64,000 nucleotides of DNA from Myxococcota bacterium (GTDB lineage Bacteria > Myxococcota_A > UBA9160 > UBA6930), in the NCBI GenBank assembly GCA_028285625.1, contig JANQOX010000021.1:186001-250000 (forward strand), written 5' to 3'. A program made the position numbers and the translations under genes. Under the pieces are notes generated by a model. That model ran no database searches and was not told the origin of the DNA. It saw nothing but the letters and a program-made list of their open reading frames with translations. Every line of letters begins with the position of its first letter. Positions within the stretch are counted from its first letter, which is position 1. Shown one piece after another: positions 52,852 through 61,399 of the stretch.

Positions 52852-53615
52852 GCGACCCGTCGCCTCGCGTCGCGATCGTCACCGGTGCGGGGAGCGGCAT
52901 CGGCCGCGCCATCGCCCTGCGGCTTTCGCGATCGGGCACCACGGTGGCGCTGCTCGGACGAACCGCAGGCACGCTCGAGGCGGTGGCCGCCGAGTGTCCG
53001 GGGCCGGCGCGCTGCCTCACGGTCGATGTGGCCGACCGGGCCGGGGTGGAGGCGGCCTTCGACCGCGTCCGTGACGAACTCGGGGCGCCGGGAGCGCTGG
53101 TCGCGAACGCGGGCATCGGCGGGCCCGACGTGCAGGACGGCGTGGACCGCTGGGACGCGGTCGTTCGCACGAACCTGGACGGAGCGTACTTCTGTGCCCG
53201 CGGGTTCGAACGCGTGATGGAGGCCGAGGCCGACTGGCGTCACGTGGTCGTGATCTCTTCGTGCGTGGCGCGCTTCGGGGTGCCCGGGATCGCCGCCTAC
53301 AGCGCGGCCAAGGCCGGCCAACTGGGTCTGGTGCGTTCGCTCGCAGCAGAGCTCGCCCCGAAGCGGGTCCGGGTGAACGCCATCTGCCCGGGTTGGGTCG
53401 ACACCGGCATGGCCGAAGACCGCATGCGCGACATCGCCCGCGGGCAGGATCGTCCCTACGAAGAAGTGCGCGCCGAGCTTCTGGCTACGGTGCCGCTCGC
53501 GCGCATCAGCAGCCCCGACGAGATCGCGGGCCTGGTCGCCTTCCTGGTCTCGCCCGACGCGGCGCCGTTTACCGGTCAGGCGTTCGATCCCAACGACGGC
53601 GCCTGGATGGGCTGA
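52848..53615 (+). CDS. Short-chain dehydrogenase/reductase
   Basis: 255 residues from GTG 52848, overlapping the DinG stop (GTGA). TGAGSGIGRAIALRL is the NAD(P)-binding motif, VANAGIGG the stabilising NAG region, and the catalytic triad is S (VISSCVARFG), Y-x3-K (YSAAKAGQ). GWVDTGMAE and the C-terminal FLVSPDAAPFTGQAF fit the family. Likely oxidises or reduces a hydroxy/keto compound. Its position after DinG is by gene packing only. Confidence 0.92.
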   Translation: MSDPSPRVAIVTGAGSGIGRAIALRLSRSGTTVALLGRTAGTLEAVAAECPGPARCLTVDVADRAGVEAAFDRVRDELGAPGALVANAGIGGPDVQDGVDRWDAVVRTNLDGAYFCARGFERVMEAEADWRHVVVISSCVARFGVPGIAAYSAAKAGQLGLVRSLAAELAPKRVRVNAICPGWVDTGMAEDRMRDIARGQDRPYEEVRAELLATVPLARISSPDEIAGLVAFLVSPDAAPFTGQAFDPNDGAWMG

Positions 53616-53653
53616 GCCCGCGCGGGCGTTGCGGCGCGTCCTCGCTTCGCGGA

Positions 53654-54091
53654 CTAGCCGGCCAGCTTGCCGTAGTCGACGGTGAGCCAGCGTTCCGGGC
53701 GCATCACGTACACGAGGCTCTCCTCGGCACTGCCGCCTTCGACGTAGGCATCGCCGAGCTTCTCGCCGAAGTAGCGCCGGGCCATGGGCCGGCTGTCGCG
53801 CTCGCGGTCGGCGGGGCGGGTCTCGACGACCGGTCCCTCGACGCTCACGTACCGGTACGGCAGATCCTCGGTCTGGGCGACGAGGCTGAAGCGGCCGGCG
53901 CGCTCGAGGGCGACGCCCTTGCGCGACGTGGGCCCGGTCAGCACCCACACGCCCACCGCCGGGTCGTAGTCGTACCAGATGGGTGCCGTGAGCGGCGCAC
54001 GGGCCGGGTCCGGATCGGCGATGGCGATCACGCCCACGTGCAGGTCGGCCAGGAACGTCTCGCGCTCGTCGCGGGTCATGCGAAGGGACAA
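53654..54091 (-). CDS. Pyridoxamine 5'-phosphate oxidase-like FMN/F420-binding protein
   Basis: 145 residues, the length of small split-barrel flavoproteins. APIWYDYDPAVGVWVL, a Lys/Gly turn at TSRKGVALE, and YRYVSVEGPVVE are typical of the PPOX class that binds FMN or F420. It would reduce or oxidise a small heterocycle. A family-level call only. Divergent from the SDR gene on the other strand, with its stop facing that gene. Confidence 0.82.
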   Translation of the reverse strand: MSLRMTRDERETFLADLHVGVIAIADPDPARAPLTAPIWYDYDPAVGVWVLTGPTSRKGVALERAGRFSLVAQTEDLPYRYVSVEGPVVETRPADRERDSRPMARRYFGEKLGDAYVEGGSAEESLVYVMRPERWLTVDYGKLAG

Positions 54092-54119
54092 AGGGGTTCT
54101 CCTGGGTGGCGTGGAGTGG

Positions 54120-54944
54120 CTAATGGCGAGCGCGCGACTCGCCGGGTTCTTCGAGCAGGCGCGCGATGCGCGCGCCGGTGGCCGGTGCCGGGTCCATCTC
54201 GGGGGTCATGATGGCGAGGCCGGACACGTCGTCGGCCCGGAGCGAGCCCACGATCTCGGCGAAGGCCGCAAAGCCCCGCCGCGCCTCGATCGCGCGGCGC
54301 AGCGGTTCGGGGATCGGGATCTCGAGTCTCGCCGCGATGCGCCCGGCCGCCCCTGCGTCCGTGAGCGGCATCACCATGGGTACCCAGTGCGGGCGGACCC
54401 CGGCACGCTCGGCCCGGTCGCGAAGGGCGCGCAGCGGGGCGAGTTCGAGCACCGGCTGGGTCTGTACGAAGTCTGCGCCGGCTTCGAGCTTCGGGATGAG
54501 ATTGCGTAGAACCCGGTCGGGCGGTCCATACTGGTTGGCGGTGACGCCGATCAGCACTCCGGGGATCGCGTCGCGCACCTGCGCGACGACCTCGCGAATC
54601 TTCGGCGTGTCGGGTGCGTCGTCGGCCTCGTGGTCGCCACGCAGGCAGAGCACCATGCCGATGCCCCCGGCCGCGGCGCTCTCGATCGCCGACGCGATTT
54701 CGGCCCGGCACTGCCCCCGGTTGGCGAGGTGCCAGACGGGATCGCGGCCGGCGGCCCGCAGCTCGACCGAGGCATCGAGGCTGGACAGTCGGCCCACGCG
54801 CTGGATCACGTTCACGGCGTGGGCAGCGGGTCCGAGCAGCCGGGCCCGACGCGCCAGCACGTCGGGCAGACGCTTGCGCGGCGGGGTGATCTCCAGCGTG
54901 ATGGCGGGCTCGGGGCTCAGGAGCGTTTCGGCAAAGCACGGCAC
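54120..54944 (-). CDS. Methylenetetrahydrofolate reductase-like protein
   Basis: 274 residues, close to bacterial MetF. The TIM-barrel start ITLEITPPRKRL is the Glu-containing folate/flavin region, GMVLCLRGDHEADDA matches the G-D-x-P flavin strand, and IPKLEAGADFVQTQPVLEL is the family's late motif with Gln/Thr. It would reduce methylene- to methyl-tetrahydrofolate. It lies 28 bases upstream of the PPOX gene in the same direction, so the two may share a message. MetF homologues with a non-folate use exist, so function is likely but not certain. Confidence 0.85.
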   Translation of the reverse strand: MPCFAETLLSPEPAITLEITPPRKRLPDVLARRARLLGPAAHAVNVIQRVGRLSSLDASVELRAAGRDPVWHLANRGQCRAEIASAIESAAAGGIGMVLCLRGDHEADDAPDTPKIREVVAQVRDAIPGVLIGVTANQYGPPDRVLRNLIPKLEAGADFVQTQPVLELAPLRALRDRAERAGVRPHWVPMVMPLTDAGAAGRIAARLEIPIPEPLRRAIEARRGFAAFAEIVGSLRADDVSGLAIMTPEMDPAPATGARIARLLEEPGESRARH

Positions 54945-55011
54945 GGATCCGGAGCCTAGCGCCGCTGATTCTGGGTTGGTTTCGACCCCTGGGTTGGCGC
55001 CCCAGCCCCTT

Positions 55012-55026
55012 GACTTCGAGAAAGTC
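55012..55026. promoter_or_regulatory. Inverted repeat upstream of the lipid operon
   Basis: GACTT-CGAGA-AAGTC overlaps a TTGACT (55010-55015). A TATTTT follows at 55030, but with a spacer of 14 bases. It is a possible operator in the 269-base gap between the MTHFR-like gene and the FabI-type gene. Confidence 0.3.
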
Positions 55027-55049
55027 CCCTATTTTCAGAAGGTTACGCG

Positions 55050-55097
55050 ATGAAGGCCCACATCCGTGGGATCGCCTGGGCCGTTGACTTGAGGTGA
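55050..55097 (+). CDS. Possible 15-residue leader ORF
   Basis: An ATG with AAGG seven bases upstream opens a 15-codon frame (start MKAHIRGIAWAV, then a TGA). It sits 117 bases before the reductase start. It may be a leader peptide or chance; there is no hairpin pair obviously tied to it. Confidence 0.2.
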   Translation: MKAHIRGIAWAVDLR

Positions 55098-55213
55098 CTC
55101 TCGGTCATGCTTTGGGTGGATGGGGATGGGTGACTCCGGGTCACTTTGTAGCGACACCCCTGTGCGACATCGCCGGGGGCCGCGAGGCGGCCGCAGCCGG
55201 CAGGAGGGTCGAG

Positions 55214-56158
55214 GTGGAAGGTCGATTCGGAGGCGACGACTGGGCGCTGATCCTGGGAGGTTCGAGCGGCTTCGGGCTGGCCACCGCCCGCAAGCTGGCC
55301 GCCCACGGCATGAACCTGTGCCTGGTGCACCGGGATCGGCGCGCGACGTTGCGCCAGGTCGAGCCGGAGTTCGAGAAGCTTCGCGCGGCCGGGGTCGAGT
55401 TGCGCAACTGGAACGTCGACGCACTCGCCGAGGACAAGCGCACCCTCGTGCTCGACGAGATGACCGAGTTGCTCGGCCCGCGCGGCCGCGTGCAGGTGCT
55501 TCTGCATTCGGTGGCATTCGGCAACCTGAAGCTGCTGGCACCCGAGCGACCCCGCCAGGACCACCCTGCCCAGGCACTGGCCAAGGCCCTGGGCATCGAA
55601 GAAGAGGCGCTGATCGCCGCCGCCGACGCGCTCTTCGCCCAGGGCGAGGATGGGCTCGAGGGTCTGGCCACGCCGCCGGTCTATGCCGAGCGGACGCTCG
55701 ACGCGGGCGACATCGCGCGGACGATCCACGCCATGGGCACGAGCCTGATCGACTGGGTGCAGGACCTTCACCGGCGGCGGTTGTTCGCCGACGATGCGCG
55801 GGTGTTCGGGCTCACGAGCGAGGGCAACGACATCGCGTGGAAGGGCTACGCAGCGGTTTCCACCGCCAAGGTCGCGCTCGAAGCAGCGGCGCGCTCGATC
55901 GCCACCGAGTTCGGGCCCCACGGCATCCGTTGCAACGTGCTGCAGCCCGGCGTGACCCAGACCCCGGCGCTGGCCGCCATCCCCGGCAGCGACCGCCTCG
56001 TGGCGGGCTCGCGGCGGCGCAACCCGCTCGGGCGGCTCACCACGCCCGAGGACGTGGCGGGCATGGTGTACCTGCTGTCGCTTCCCGAGTCGGCCTGGGT
56101 CAACGGCGCGGTCATCCGGATCGACGGGGGCGAGCACGTGAGCGGGGTCACCTCTTGA
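55214..56158 (+). CDS. FabI-type enoyl-ACP reductase-like SDR
   Basis: 314 residues from GTG 55214, with AGGAGGG five bases before; the open frame continues upstream without similarity. WALILGGSSGFGLATARKLA is the cofactor-binding motif. The active-site pair is Y-x6-K (YAAVSTAK), which marks the divergent FabI branch of SDRs and not the ordinary Y-x3-K. RIDGGEHV closes the fold. It would reduce the 2,3-double bond of an acyl-ACP or a similar enone. First gene of the lipid operon. Its TGA overlaps the KAS III TTG (TTGA). Confidence 0.8.
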   Translation: MEGRFGGDDWALILGGSSGFGLATARKLAAHGMNLCLVHRDRRATLRQVEPEFEKLRAAGVELRNWNVDALAEDKRTLVLDEMTELLGPRGRVQVLLHSVAFGNLKLLAPERPRQDHPAQALAKALGIEEEALIAAADALFAQGEDGLEGLATPPVYAERTLDAGDIARTIHAMGTSLIDWVQDLHRRRLFADDARVFGLTSEGNDIAWKGYAAVSTAKVALEAAARSIATEFGPHGIRCNVLQPGVTQTPALAAIPGSDRLVAGSRRRNPLGRLTTPEDVAGMVYLLSLPESAWVNGAVIRIDGGEHVSGVTS

Positions 56159-57144
56159 CCCTCTGGCTCCACGGCCTCGGTCACCACCATCCTGAGACCG
56201 AGATCACCAACCGCTTTCTCGAAGAGCTCGACATCGGCACCACCGACGCGTGGATCGTCGAGCGCGTGGGCATCCGGGCGCGTCGGACGGTGCTGCCTCT
56301 CGACTACCTACGCACCACGCGCAATGCCGACGTACGTGCGTCTGCGGAGGCGGCGGAACTCACCAATGCCCAGCTCGGTGCCGAAGCGGCGCGCATGGCG
56401 ATCGCGCGCGCGGGCATCGAGCCCGAGCAAGTCGGGCTGGTCGTCTCGGGAAGCTCCGCACCGGACGTGACGACGCCGCCCGAAGCATGCGTCGTGGCGG
56501 CGGAGCTCGGGATCGAGTCCCCCGCGTTCGACATCAACTCGGCCTGCACGAGTTTCCTGGTCGAGCTCGACGTGCTGTCGCGCATGGCCGACACCCTGCC
56601 CGATTTCGTCCTCGCCCTGGGTATCGACGCCATGACGAAGGTCACCGACTACGGCGACCGCGCCTCGGCGGTGCTCTGGGGCGACGGCGCCGCTGCGGCG
56701 GTCCTCTCGCCACGCGTTCCGGGGCGAGCACGGGTGCTCGGCACGAGCGTGGCCAGTGACCCCGGGCGCTACGAGAAGGTGGTGGTGCCGCGCGCCGGCT
56801 ACTTCGGCCAGGACGGGCGCGCCGTGCAGATGTTCGCGATCAAGAAGAGCGCCGAGGGGTTCGAGCACCTGCGTCGCGAGTACGCCGAGCCGGGCCGACC
56901 GCTCCACTTGATCGGCCACCAGGCCAACCTGCGCATGCTCGAGGCGGTCGCCCGCCGCTGCGACGTCGCGCCCGAACGCCATCACACCCACGTCGAGTGG
57001 TTCGGCAACACCGGCGCGCCCGGGGCCGCTTCGGTGGCTTCGCAGCACTGGGACAAGTGGCAGGCGCACGATGACATCGCGTGGGTCGGCGTGGGCGGGG
57101 GCCTGACCTGGGCCCGCGCCCTGCTGCGCTTCGAAGAGAACTGA
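56155..57144 (+). CDS. Ketoacyl synthase III-like protein
   Basis: 329 residues from TTG 56155. The catalytic triad of KAS III is complete: Cys in FDINSACTSFLVEL, His in LIGHQANLRML and Asn in WFGNTGAPGAAS. ERVGIRARRTV near the start is the family's strand motif. It starts chain elongation by condensing an acyl-CoA primer with malonyl-ACP, or joins two acyl units. The overlap with the reductase gene supports a common complex. Its N-terminus (WLHGLGHHHPETEITN) differs from that of textbook FabH, so primer use may differ. Confidence 0.85.
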   Translation: MTLWLHGLGHHHPETEITNRFLEELDIGTTDAWIVERVGIRARRTVLPLDYLRTTRNADVRASAEAAELTNAQLGAEAARMAIARAGIEPEQVGLVVSGSSAPDVTTPPEACVVAAELGIESPAFDINSACTSFLVELDVLSRMADTLPDFVLALGIDAMTKVTDYGDRASAVLWGDGAAAAVLSPRVPGRARVLGTSVASDPGRYEKVVVPRAGYFGQDGRAVQMFAIKKSAEGFEHLRREYAEPGRPLHLIGHQANLRMLEAVARRCDVAPERHHTHVEWFGNTGAPGAASVASQHWDKWQAHDDIAWVGVGGGLTWARALLRFEEN

Positions 57145-57204
57145 GCGCAGCGCCACGAGGCGTGTGCGTCGCGCGGCGAGCGCGACGACCGGAGGAGAAC
57201 GGGT

Positions 57205-57933
57205 TTGAGCGAGTCGAAGATCGCATTGGTGACGGGTGCGGCCACGGGCATCGGGGCGGCGTGCGCACGTGCGCTGGCCGACCAGGGACTGCGGGTTGCG
57301 GTGCACTACCGCGGCAGCGAGGCCGCGGCCCTGGAGCTGGTCGAGAAGCTGCCCGACGCGTTCGCCCTGCGCGCCGACCTCTCCGACCCCGAGCAGGTCG
57401 ATGGCCTGATCGCGGAGCTGAAAGAGCGCGCCGGTCGGCTGGACGTGCTGGTGAACAACGCAGGCGTCAACACGAACGCGCCGCTGCCCGCCATGAAGCT
57501 CGATGACTACGACCTGGTGGCCGGACTCACGCGCGGCACCTGGTATCTGACCAAGCTGGCCCTGCGCCGCTTCATGCTGCGTCAGAAGTCCGGGCGCATC
57601 GTGAACATCTCGAGCGTCGTAGGCCACGTCGGCAATCGCGGGCAGAGCCCGTACACCATGGCCAAGGCGGGGCTCGACGCCTTCACGAAGTCGATCGCCC
57701 AGGAGCTCGCGGGCCGCCCGATCCTCGTCAACTCGGTGGCACCCGGCTTCATCGAGACCGAGATGACCCGCGATCTGCCCGAAGAAGCCCGCAACGCGAT
57801 CCTCTCTCGCGTGCCGCTGGGCCGTATGGGCACGCCCGAAGAGGTCGCCGAGGTCGTCGCCTGGCTCGCCACCGGCGCGACCTACGTGCACGGCACGGTC
57901 CTTCATGTGAACGGGGGCATGTACGGTGGGTAG
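57205..57933 (+). CDS. 3-oxoacyl-ACP reductase-like SDR (FabG type)
   Basis: 242 residues from TTG 57205, with GGAGGA upstream. VTGAATGIGAACARALADQG is the NADP motif, VNNAGVN the NAG region, and the triad Ser (NISSVVGHVG), Tyr-x3-Lys (YTMAKAG) is present. APGFIETEMTRDLP matches FabG. It reduces the beta-keto group made by the KAS enzymes. Its end overlaps the dehydratase start by eight bases. Confidence 0.9.
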   Translation: MSESKIALVTGAATGIGAACARALADQGLRVAVHYRGSEAAALELVEKLPDAFALRADLSDPEQVDGLIAELKERAGRLDVLVNNAGVNTNAPLPAMKLDDYDLVAGLTRGTWYLTKLALRRFMLRQKSGRIVNISSVVGHVGNRGQSPYTMAKAGLDAFTKSIAQELAGRPILVNSVAPGFIETEMTRDLPEEARNAILSRVPLGRMGTPEEVAEVVAWLATGATYVHGTVLHVNGGMYGG

Positions 57934-58384
57934 CCCCGACGATGCCGCCCTGCGCAAGCGCGTGCTCGAAGCCATTCCCCAGCGCGAGCCCTTCCGCTTC
58001 GTGGACGAGATCCTGACGCTCGACGAGGACCGCGTGGTGGGGGCCTATACCTGGCCCCCTTCGGCGGACTTCTACCGCGGCCACTTTCCCGGCAACCCGG
58101 TCACGCCCGGGGTCCTGTTGCTCGAGTGCATGGCGCAGTGCAGCGTCGTGCCCATGGCGATCCACCTGCGCAATCTCGCAGGGGGTGCCGGCGAGGCGAC
58201 GCCGCTCTTCACCGACGCCGCCGTGGACTTCACCGGCCTGGTCGCGCCCGGCACGCGGGTCGAGGTGGAGGCCGAGAAGGTCTACTACCGGCGCGGCAAG
58301 CTCCGGGTCGAGGCGCGCATGCGCGACGCGGAAGGCCGCATCGTCTGCTCTGGCACGCTCTCGGGCATGGAAGTGCGGACGTGA
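57926..58384 (+). CDS. 3-hydroxyacyl-ACP dehydratase-like protein (FabZ type)
   Basis: 152 residues from GTG 57926. YRGHFPGNPVTPGVLLLECM contains the hot-dog catalytic His (GHFPGNP) and the following Glu. The start IPQREPFRFVDEIL is also FabZ-like. It removes water from 3-hydroxyacyl-ACP to give the enoyl chain for the FabI-type gene. Coupled on both sides by overlaps. Confidence 0.9.
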   Translation: MGSPDDAALRKRVLEAIPQREPFRFVDEILTLDEDRVVGAYTWPPSADFYRGHFPGNPVTPGVLLLECMAQCSVVPMAIHLRNLAGGAGEATPLFTDAAVDFTGLVAPGTRVEVEAEKVYYRRGKLRVEARMRDAEGRIVCSGTLSGMEVRT

Positions 58385-59658
58385 GGCGTGTCGTCGTGAC
58401 CGGGCTCGGCGTGATCGCGCCCAACGCCAACGGCGTGGCCGACTTCGAGTTGGCACTCCGCAAGGGCCACTCGGGCGTGCGTCACCACGAGGGGATGGCC
58501 GACGCGGGGCTCGTCTGTCAGGTGGCCGGAATGCCCGATGGCGTGGATGCGCTCGCCGAAGCGAGCTTCAGCGAGCTCGATCTGCGTGCGATGAACGCGG
58601 GCCAGCGCTACGCGGCCCTGGCTGCGCTCGAGGCCTGGCGCGCCGCGGGCCTCGCCGTGCCCGAGCCCGACGACGACCGTGTCGATTGGGACAGCGGTGC
58701 CATCCTGGGCACTGGCATCGGCGGCATGGACACCATCGTCGAGCGGGTGGTGCCGCTGGTGGCGTCCAGGAAGGCCCGTCGCCTGGGCTCGACCGCGGTG
58801 GAGCAGGTGATGGCGAGCGGCATCTCGGCCCGGGTCTCGGGCTTGCTCGGACTCGGCAACCAGGTGACGACGAACTCGAGCGCCTGTGCCACCGGGGTCG
58901 AGGCACTCTGGATGGGCGCAGAGCGGATCCGCGCGGGCCAGGCCGAGCGCATGCTCTGCGGTGGCGCCGAGGGAGGTGGCGAGTACATCTGGGCGGGGTT
59001 CGATGCCATGCGGGTGTTGTGCCGCAACCGCAACGACGAGCCCGCGCGCGCGTCGCGGCCGATGAGCGCCTCGGCGGGGGGCTTCGTGCCGGGCTGTGGA
59101 GCCGGGGCCATCGTGCTCGAGAGCCTCGAAAGCGCCGTCGAACGCGGTGTACCGATCCTTGCCGAGGTTGCCGGCGGCGCCGTGAACTGTGGCGGGCATC
59201 GCGGGGGCGGCAGCATGACCGCGCCCAACCCCGAAGGCGTTCGCCGTTGCATCACCGATGCACTCCGCTGCGCCGGCATCGATGCCGCGGAGGTGGACGT
59301 GATCAGCGGGCACCTCACCGCGACCGGTGCCGACCCCAAGGAGGTAGCGGCCTGGGCCGATGCGCTCGGTCGCGGGCCCGGATCGCTGCCTGCGATCACG
59401 TCCACCAAGTCGCTGGTGGGTCACACCCTGGGTGCTGCGGGTGCCATCGAGTGCGTGGCTTCGGTGCTGATGCTCCGAGGTGGCTTCGTGCACGCGTCGA
59501 TCAACTGCGAAGACGTGCACCCCGAGATCGCCGCGCACGCAGGATCCATCGCCCACGAGACCCGGGCACTCGAAGCGCGCGTGCTGATGAAGGCGGGCTT
59601 CGGCTTCGGCGACGTGAACGCCGCGCTGGCGTTCCGCCGCATGGACGATCTGGTCTGA
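58381..59658 (+). CDS. Beta-ketoacyl-ACP synthase (KAS I/II type)
   Basis: 425 residues from GTG 58381 (GTGA overlap). The Cys nucleophile is in TTNSSACATGVEALW (near 165), the two His in VISGHLTATGADP and STKSLVGHTLGAAG, with the Lys in TSTKS. This is the elongating FabF/FabB type, longer than KAS III. The operon thus has both a starter (KAS III) and an extender condensing enzyme. A gatekeeper difference that would set chain length cannot be read here. Confidence 0.92.
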   Translation: MRRVVVTGLGVIAPNANGVADFELALRKGHSGVRHHEGMADAGLVCQVAGMPDGVDALAEASFSELDLRAMNAGQRYAALAALEAWRAAGLAVPEPDDDRVDWDSGAILGTGIGGMDTIVERVVPLVASRKARRLGSTAVEQVMASGISARVSGLLGLGNQVTTNSSACATGVEALWMGAERIRAGQAERMLCGGAEGGGEYIWAGFDAMRVLCRNRNDEPARASRPMSASAGGFVPGCGAGAIVLESLESAVERGVPILAEVAGGAVNCGGHRGGGSMTAPNPEGVRRCITDALRCAGIDAAEVDVISGHLTATGADPKEVAAWADALGRGPGSLPAITSTKSLVGHTLGAAGAIECVASVLMLRGGFVHASINCEDVHPEIAAHAGSIAHETRALEARVLMKAGFGFGDVNAALAFRRMDDLV

Positions 59659-59708
59659 ACCGCCGGACGGCGGCACTCGGACCCCAACCTCGAGACAGGA
59701 GAGCCGAC

Positions 59709-59954
59709 ATGGACCATCCGCAGATCGAAGAGAAGGTGAAGAAGATCCTCGAGCCCTACGTGAAGGACGCGACGGCGTTGGCGAACGCCGGTGCGGCCAC
59801 CAGCATCCTCGACGACCTCGAGGTCAACTCGGCGCGTCTGGTGGACGTGGTGCTGGCGTTCGAGGACGAGTTCGACATCGAGATCGCCGACGAGGACGTC
59901 GATCAGGTGGCGAACATCGGCGACTGTGTCCGCTTGATTGCGGCCAAGCTCTAG
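59709..59954 (+). CDS. Acyl carrier protein
   Basis: 81 residues, acidic, normal ACP length. The phosphopantetheine site is Ser41 in DDLEVNSARLVDVV; it has Asn before the Ser where the textbook sequence has Asp (DSL), a known variant group. Helix III shows FEDEFDIEIADEDVDQ. It carries the growing chain for this operon's enzymes. It lies between the KAS gene and the acyltransferase, and the PPTase two genes on could activate it. Confidence 0.92.
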   Translation: MDHPQIEEKVKKILEPYVKDATALANAGAATSILDDLEVNSARLVDVVLAFEDEFDIEIADEDVDQVANIGDCVRLIAAKL

Positions 59955-59961
59955 AGACGCC

Positions 59962-60753
59962 TTGCCCGATCCCCTCGCCACACGAGACCGCCTGACCCTG
60001 GGTGTCCAGCGGGCCATGGGCTTCGTGCTCGCGCCCCTCTGGGTTCCCCTGGTGGCGGCGACCATGCGCTTCGTGCTGCGCTGGCGGCTGGGCGACGTGA
60101 GCGAGGTGCGTGCGCTCTATCGGCGCGTGCGCAGCGAAAGCGATGCACCGCTGATGGTCTGCGCCAACCACCTCACGATGGTCGACTCGTTCCTGATCGC
60201 CTGGGCACTCGCGAGCCCGTGGCGGTACCTGTTCGACTACGCCGCGCTGCCGTGGAACACGCCCGAGCGCACGAACTTTGCGAGCCTGCCCTGGCAGCGC
60301 CTGCTCGCGTGGGTGGCCAAGTGCATCCCCGTCACCCGCGGCGGAGACCGGGCCGAGATGTCGCGCACGCTCGCGCAGGTGCAGCACGTGATGGCGAATG
60401 GCGAGTCGGTGTTGATGTTTCCCGAAGGGGGCCGCAGTCGCAGCGGGCGCGTGGACCCGCGCAGCGCGGCCTGGGGGGTGGGACGGCTGGTGCGCTCGCT
60501 GCCCGACTGCCGGGTCCTGTGCGTGTACCTGCGCGGTCGGGGTCAGGAGAGCATGTCGACCCTTCCCCGGCGCGGCGAGCGCTTTCAGGTACGCGCGGTC
60601 ACTCTCGAGCCCAAGGCTCAGCGCGGTGGGTTGCGCGGCTCGGTGGAGGTCGCGCGGCAGATCACGGGATGTCTCGCCGCGTTGGAGTCGGACTTCCTGG
60701 CCGAAGGGGGGCTGGTGCCGGCCCCCGCCGCGGAGGCGACCGATGCTCGGTAA
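59962..60753 (+). CDS. PlsC-type acyltransferase
   Basis: 263 residues from TTG 59962, seven bases after the ACP stop (a TTG at 59938 would overlap the ACP gene). ANHLTMVDSFLI is the NHx4D catalytic motif and MFPEGGRSRSG the substrate-binding FPEGxR motif. A hydrophobic N-terminus anchors it in the membrane. It would move the finished acyl chain from ACP (or CoA) to a glycerolipid or other alcohol or amine. Overlaps the PPTase start by 11 bases. Confidence 0.87.
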   Translation: MPDPLATRDRLTLGVQRAMGFVLAPLWVPLVAATMRFVLRWRLGDVSEVRALYRRVRSESDAPLMVCANHLTMVDSFLIAWALASPWRYLFDYAALPWNTPERTNFASLPWQRLLAWVAKCIPVTRGGDRAEMSRTLAQVQHVMANGESVLMFPEGGRSRSGRVDPRSAAWGVGRLVRSLPDCRVLCVYLRGRGQESMSTLPRRGERFQVRAVTLEPKAQRGGLRGSVEVARQITGCLAALESDFLAEGGLVPAPAAEATDAR

Positions 60754-61399
60754 CGACGTGGTGGACCTGCAGGGCGACATCGGCTGCCCCGAGACGCGTC
60801 ACCCGCGCTTCGACCGCCGGGTGTTCGACCCCGCCGAGCGCGAGGCGCTCGGCCGAAGCGGCGCGCCCGAACGCCTGCGGTGGATGCTCTGGGCGGCGAA
60901 GGAGAGTGCCTACAAAGCGCTGCGCCGGATCGACCCCGAGGTGGTGTTCGCGCCGGCGAGTTTCGGGGTGACCCTCGAAGCGTCGGGTGAAGGCAGCGTG
61001 CGCCATGCGTCGCGCATCCAGCCGATTCCGATCGTGGTCCAGGAGACGCCGTCGCGTGTGCATGCCGCAGCGTCGCTGGGGGCCGAGCCCTGGCTCGCGC
61101 GGGTGGGCAGGCTCCTGCCGGGAGAGCGACGCGGAGACGCCGCACGGCGGCTCGCCGTCGACACCGCCGTGCAGCTACTCGATCTTCCCGCCGCCGAGCT
61201 CCGGGTGGCGCGACGCGACCGCATGCCGGTGCTTACGCGCGCCCAGGCCGCGCTGCCCGTCGTGCTGTCGCTCTCGCACCACGGCCGCTACGCCGCCTGC
61301 GCCATCGCGCGGCTTCCCGCGGCGTCGGTCGCCCGGCACGACGAGGCCCTCGCGGGCTACGCTCCGGGTGCGCCGGCTCTTCTCGAGGTCGCTTCGTGA
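60743..61399 (+). CDS. 4'-phosphopantetheinyl transferase
   Basis: 218 residues from ATG 60743. MLGNDVVDL holds the Mg-binding Asp, and WMLWAAKESAYKALRRID is the W-x-x-K-E-S/A-x-x-K-A signature of Sfp-type PPTases. A late SLSHHGRYAACAIA motif is typical. It would attach the phosphopantetheine arm to the operon's ACP (Ser41) and perhaps to other carriers. Its TGA overlaps the GTG of the carboxylase gene (GTGA). Confidence 0.85.
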   Translation: MLGNDVVDLQGDIGCPETRHPRFDRRVFDPAEREALGRSGAPERLRWMLWAAKESAYKALRRIDPEVVFAPASFGVTLEASGEGSVRHASRIQPIPIVVQETPSRVHAAASLGAEPWLARVGRLLPGERRGDAARRLAVDTAVQLLDLPAAELRVARRDRMPVLTRAQAALPVVLSLSHHGRYAACAIARLPAASVARHDEALAGYAPGAPALLEVAS

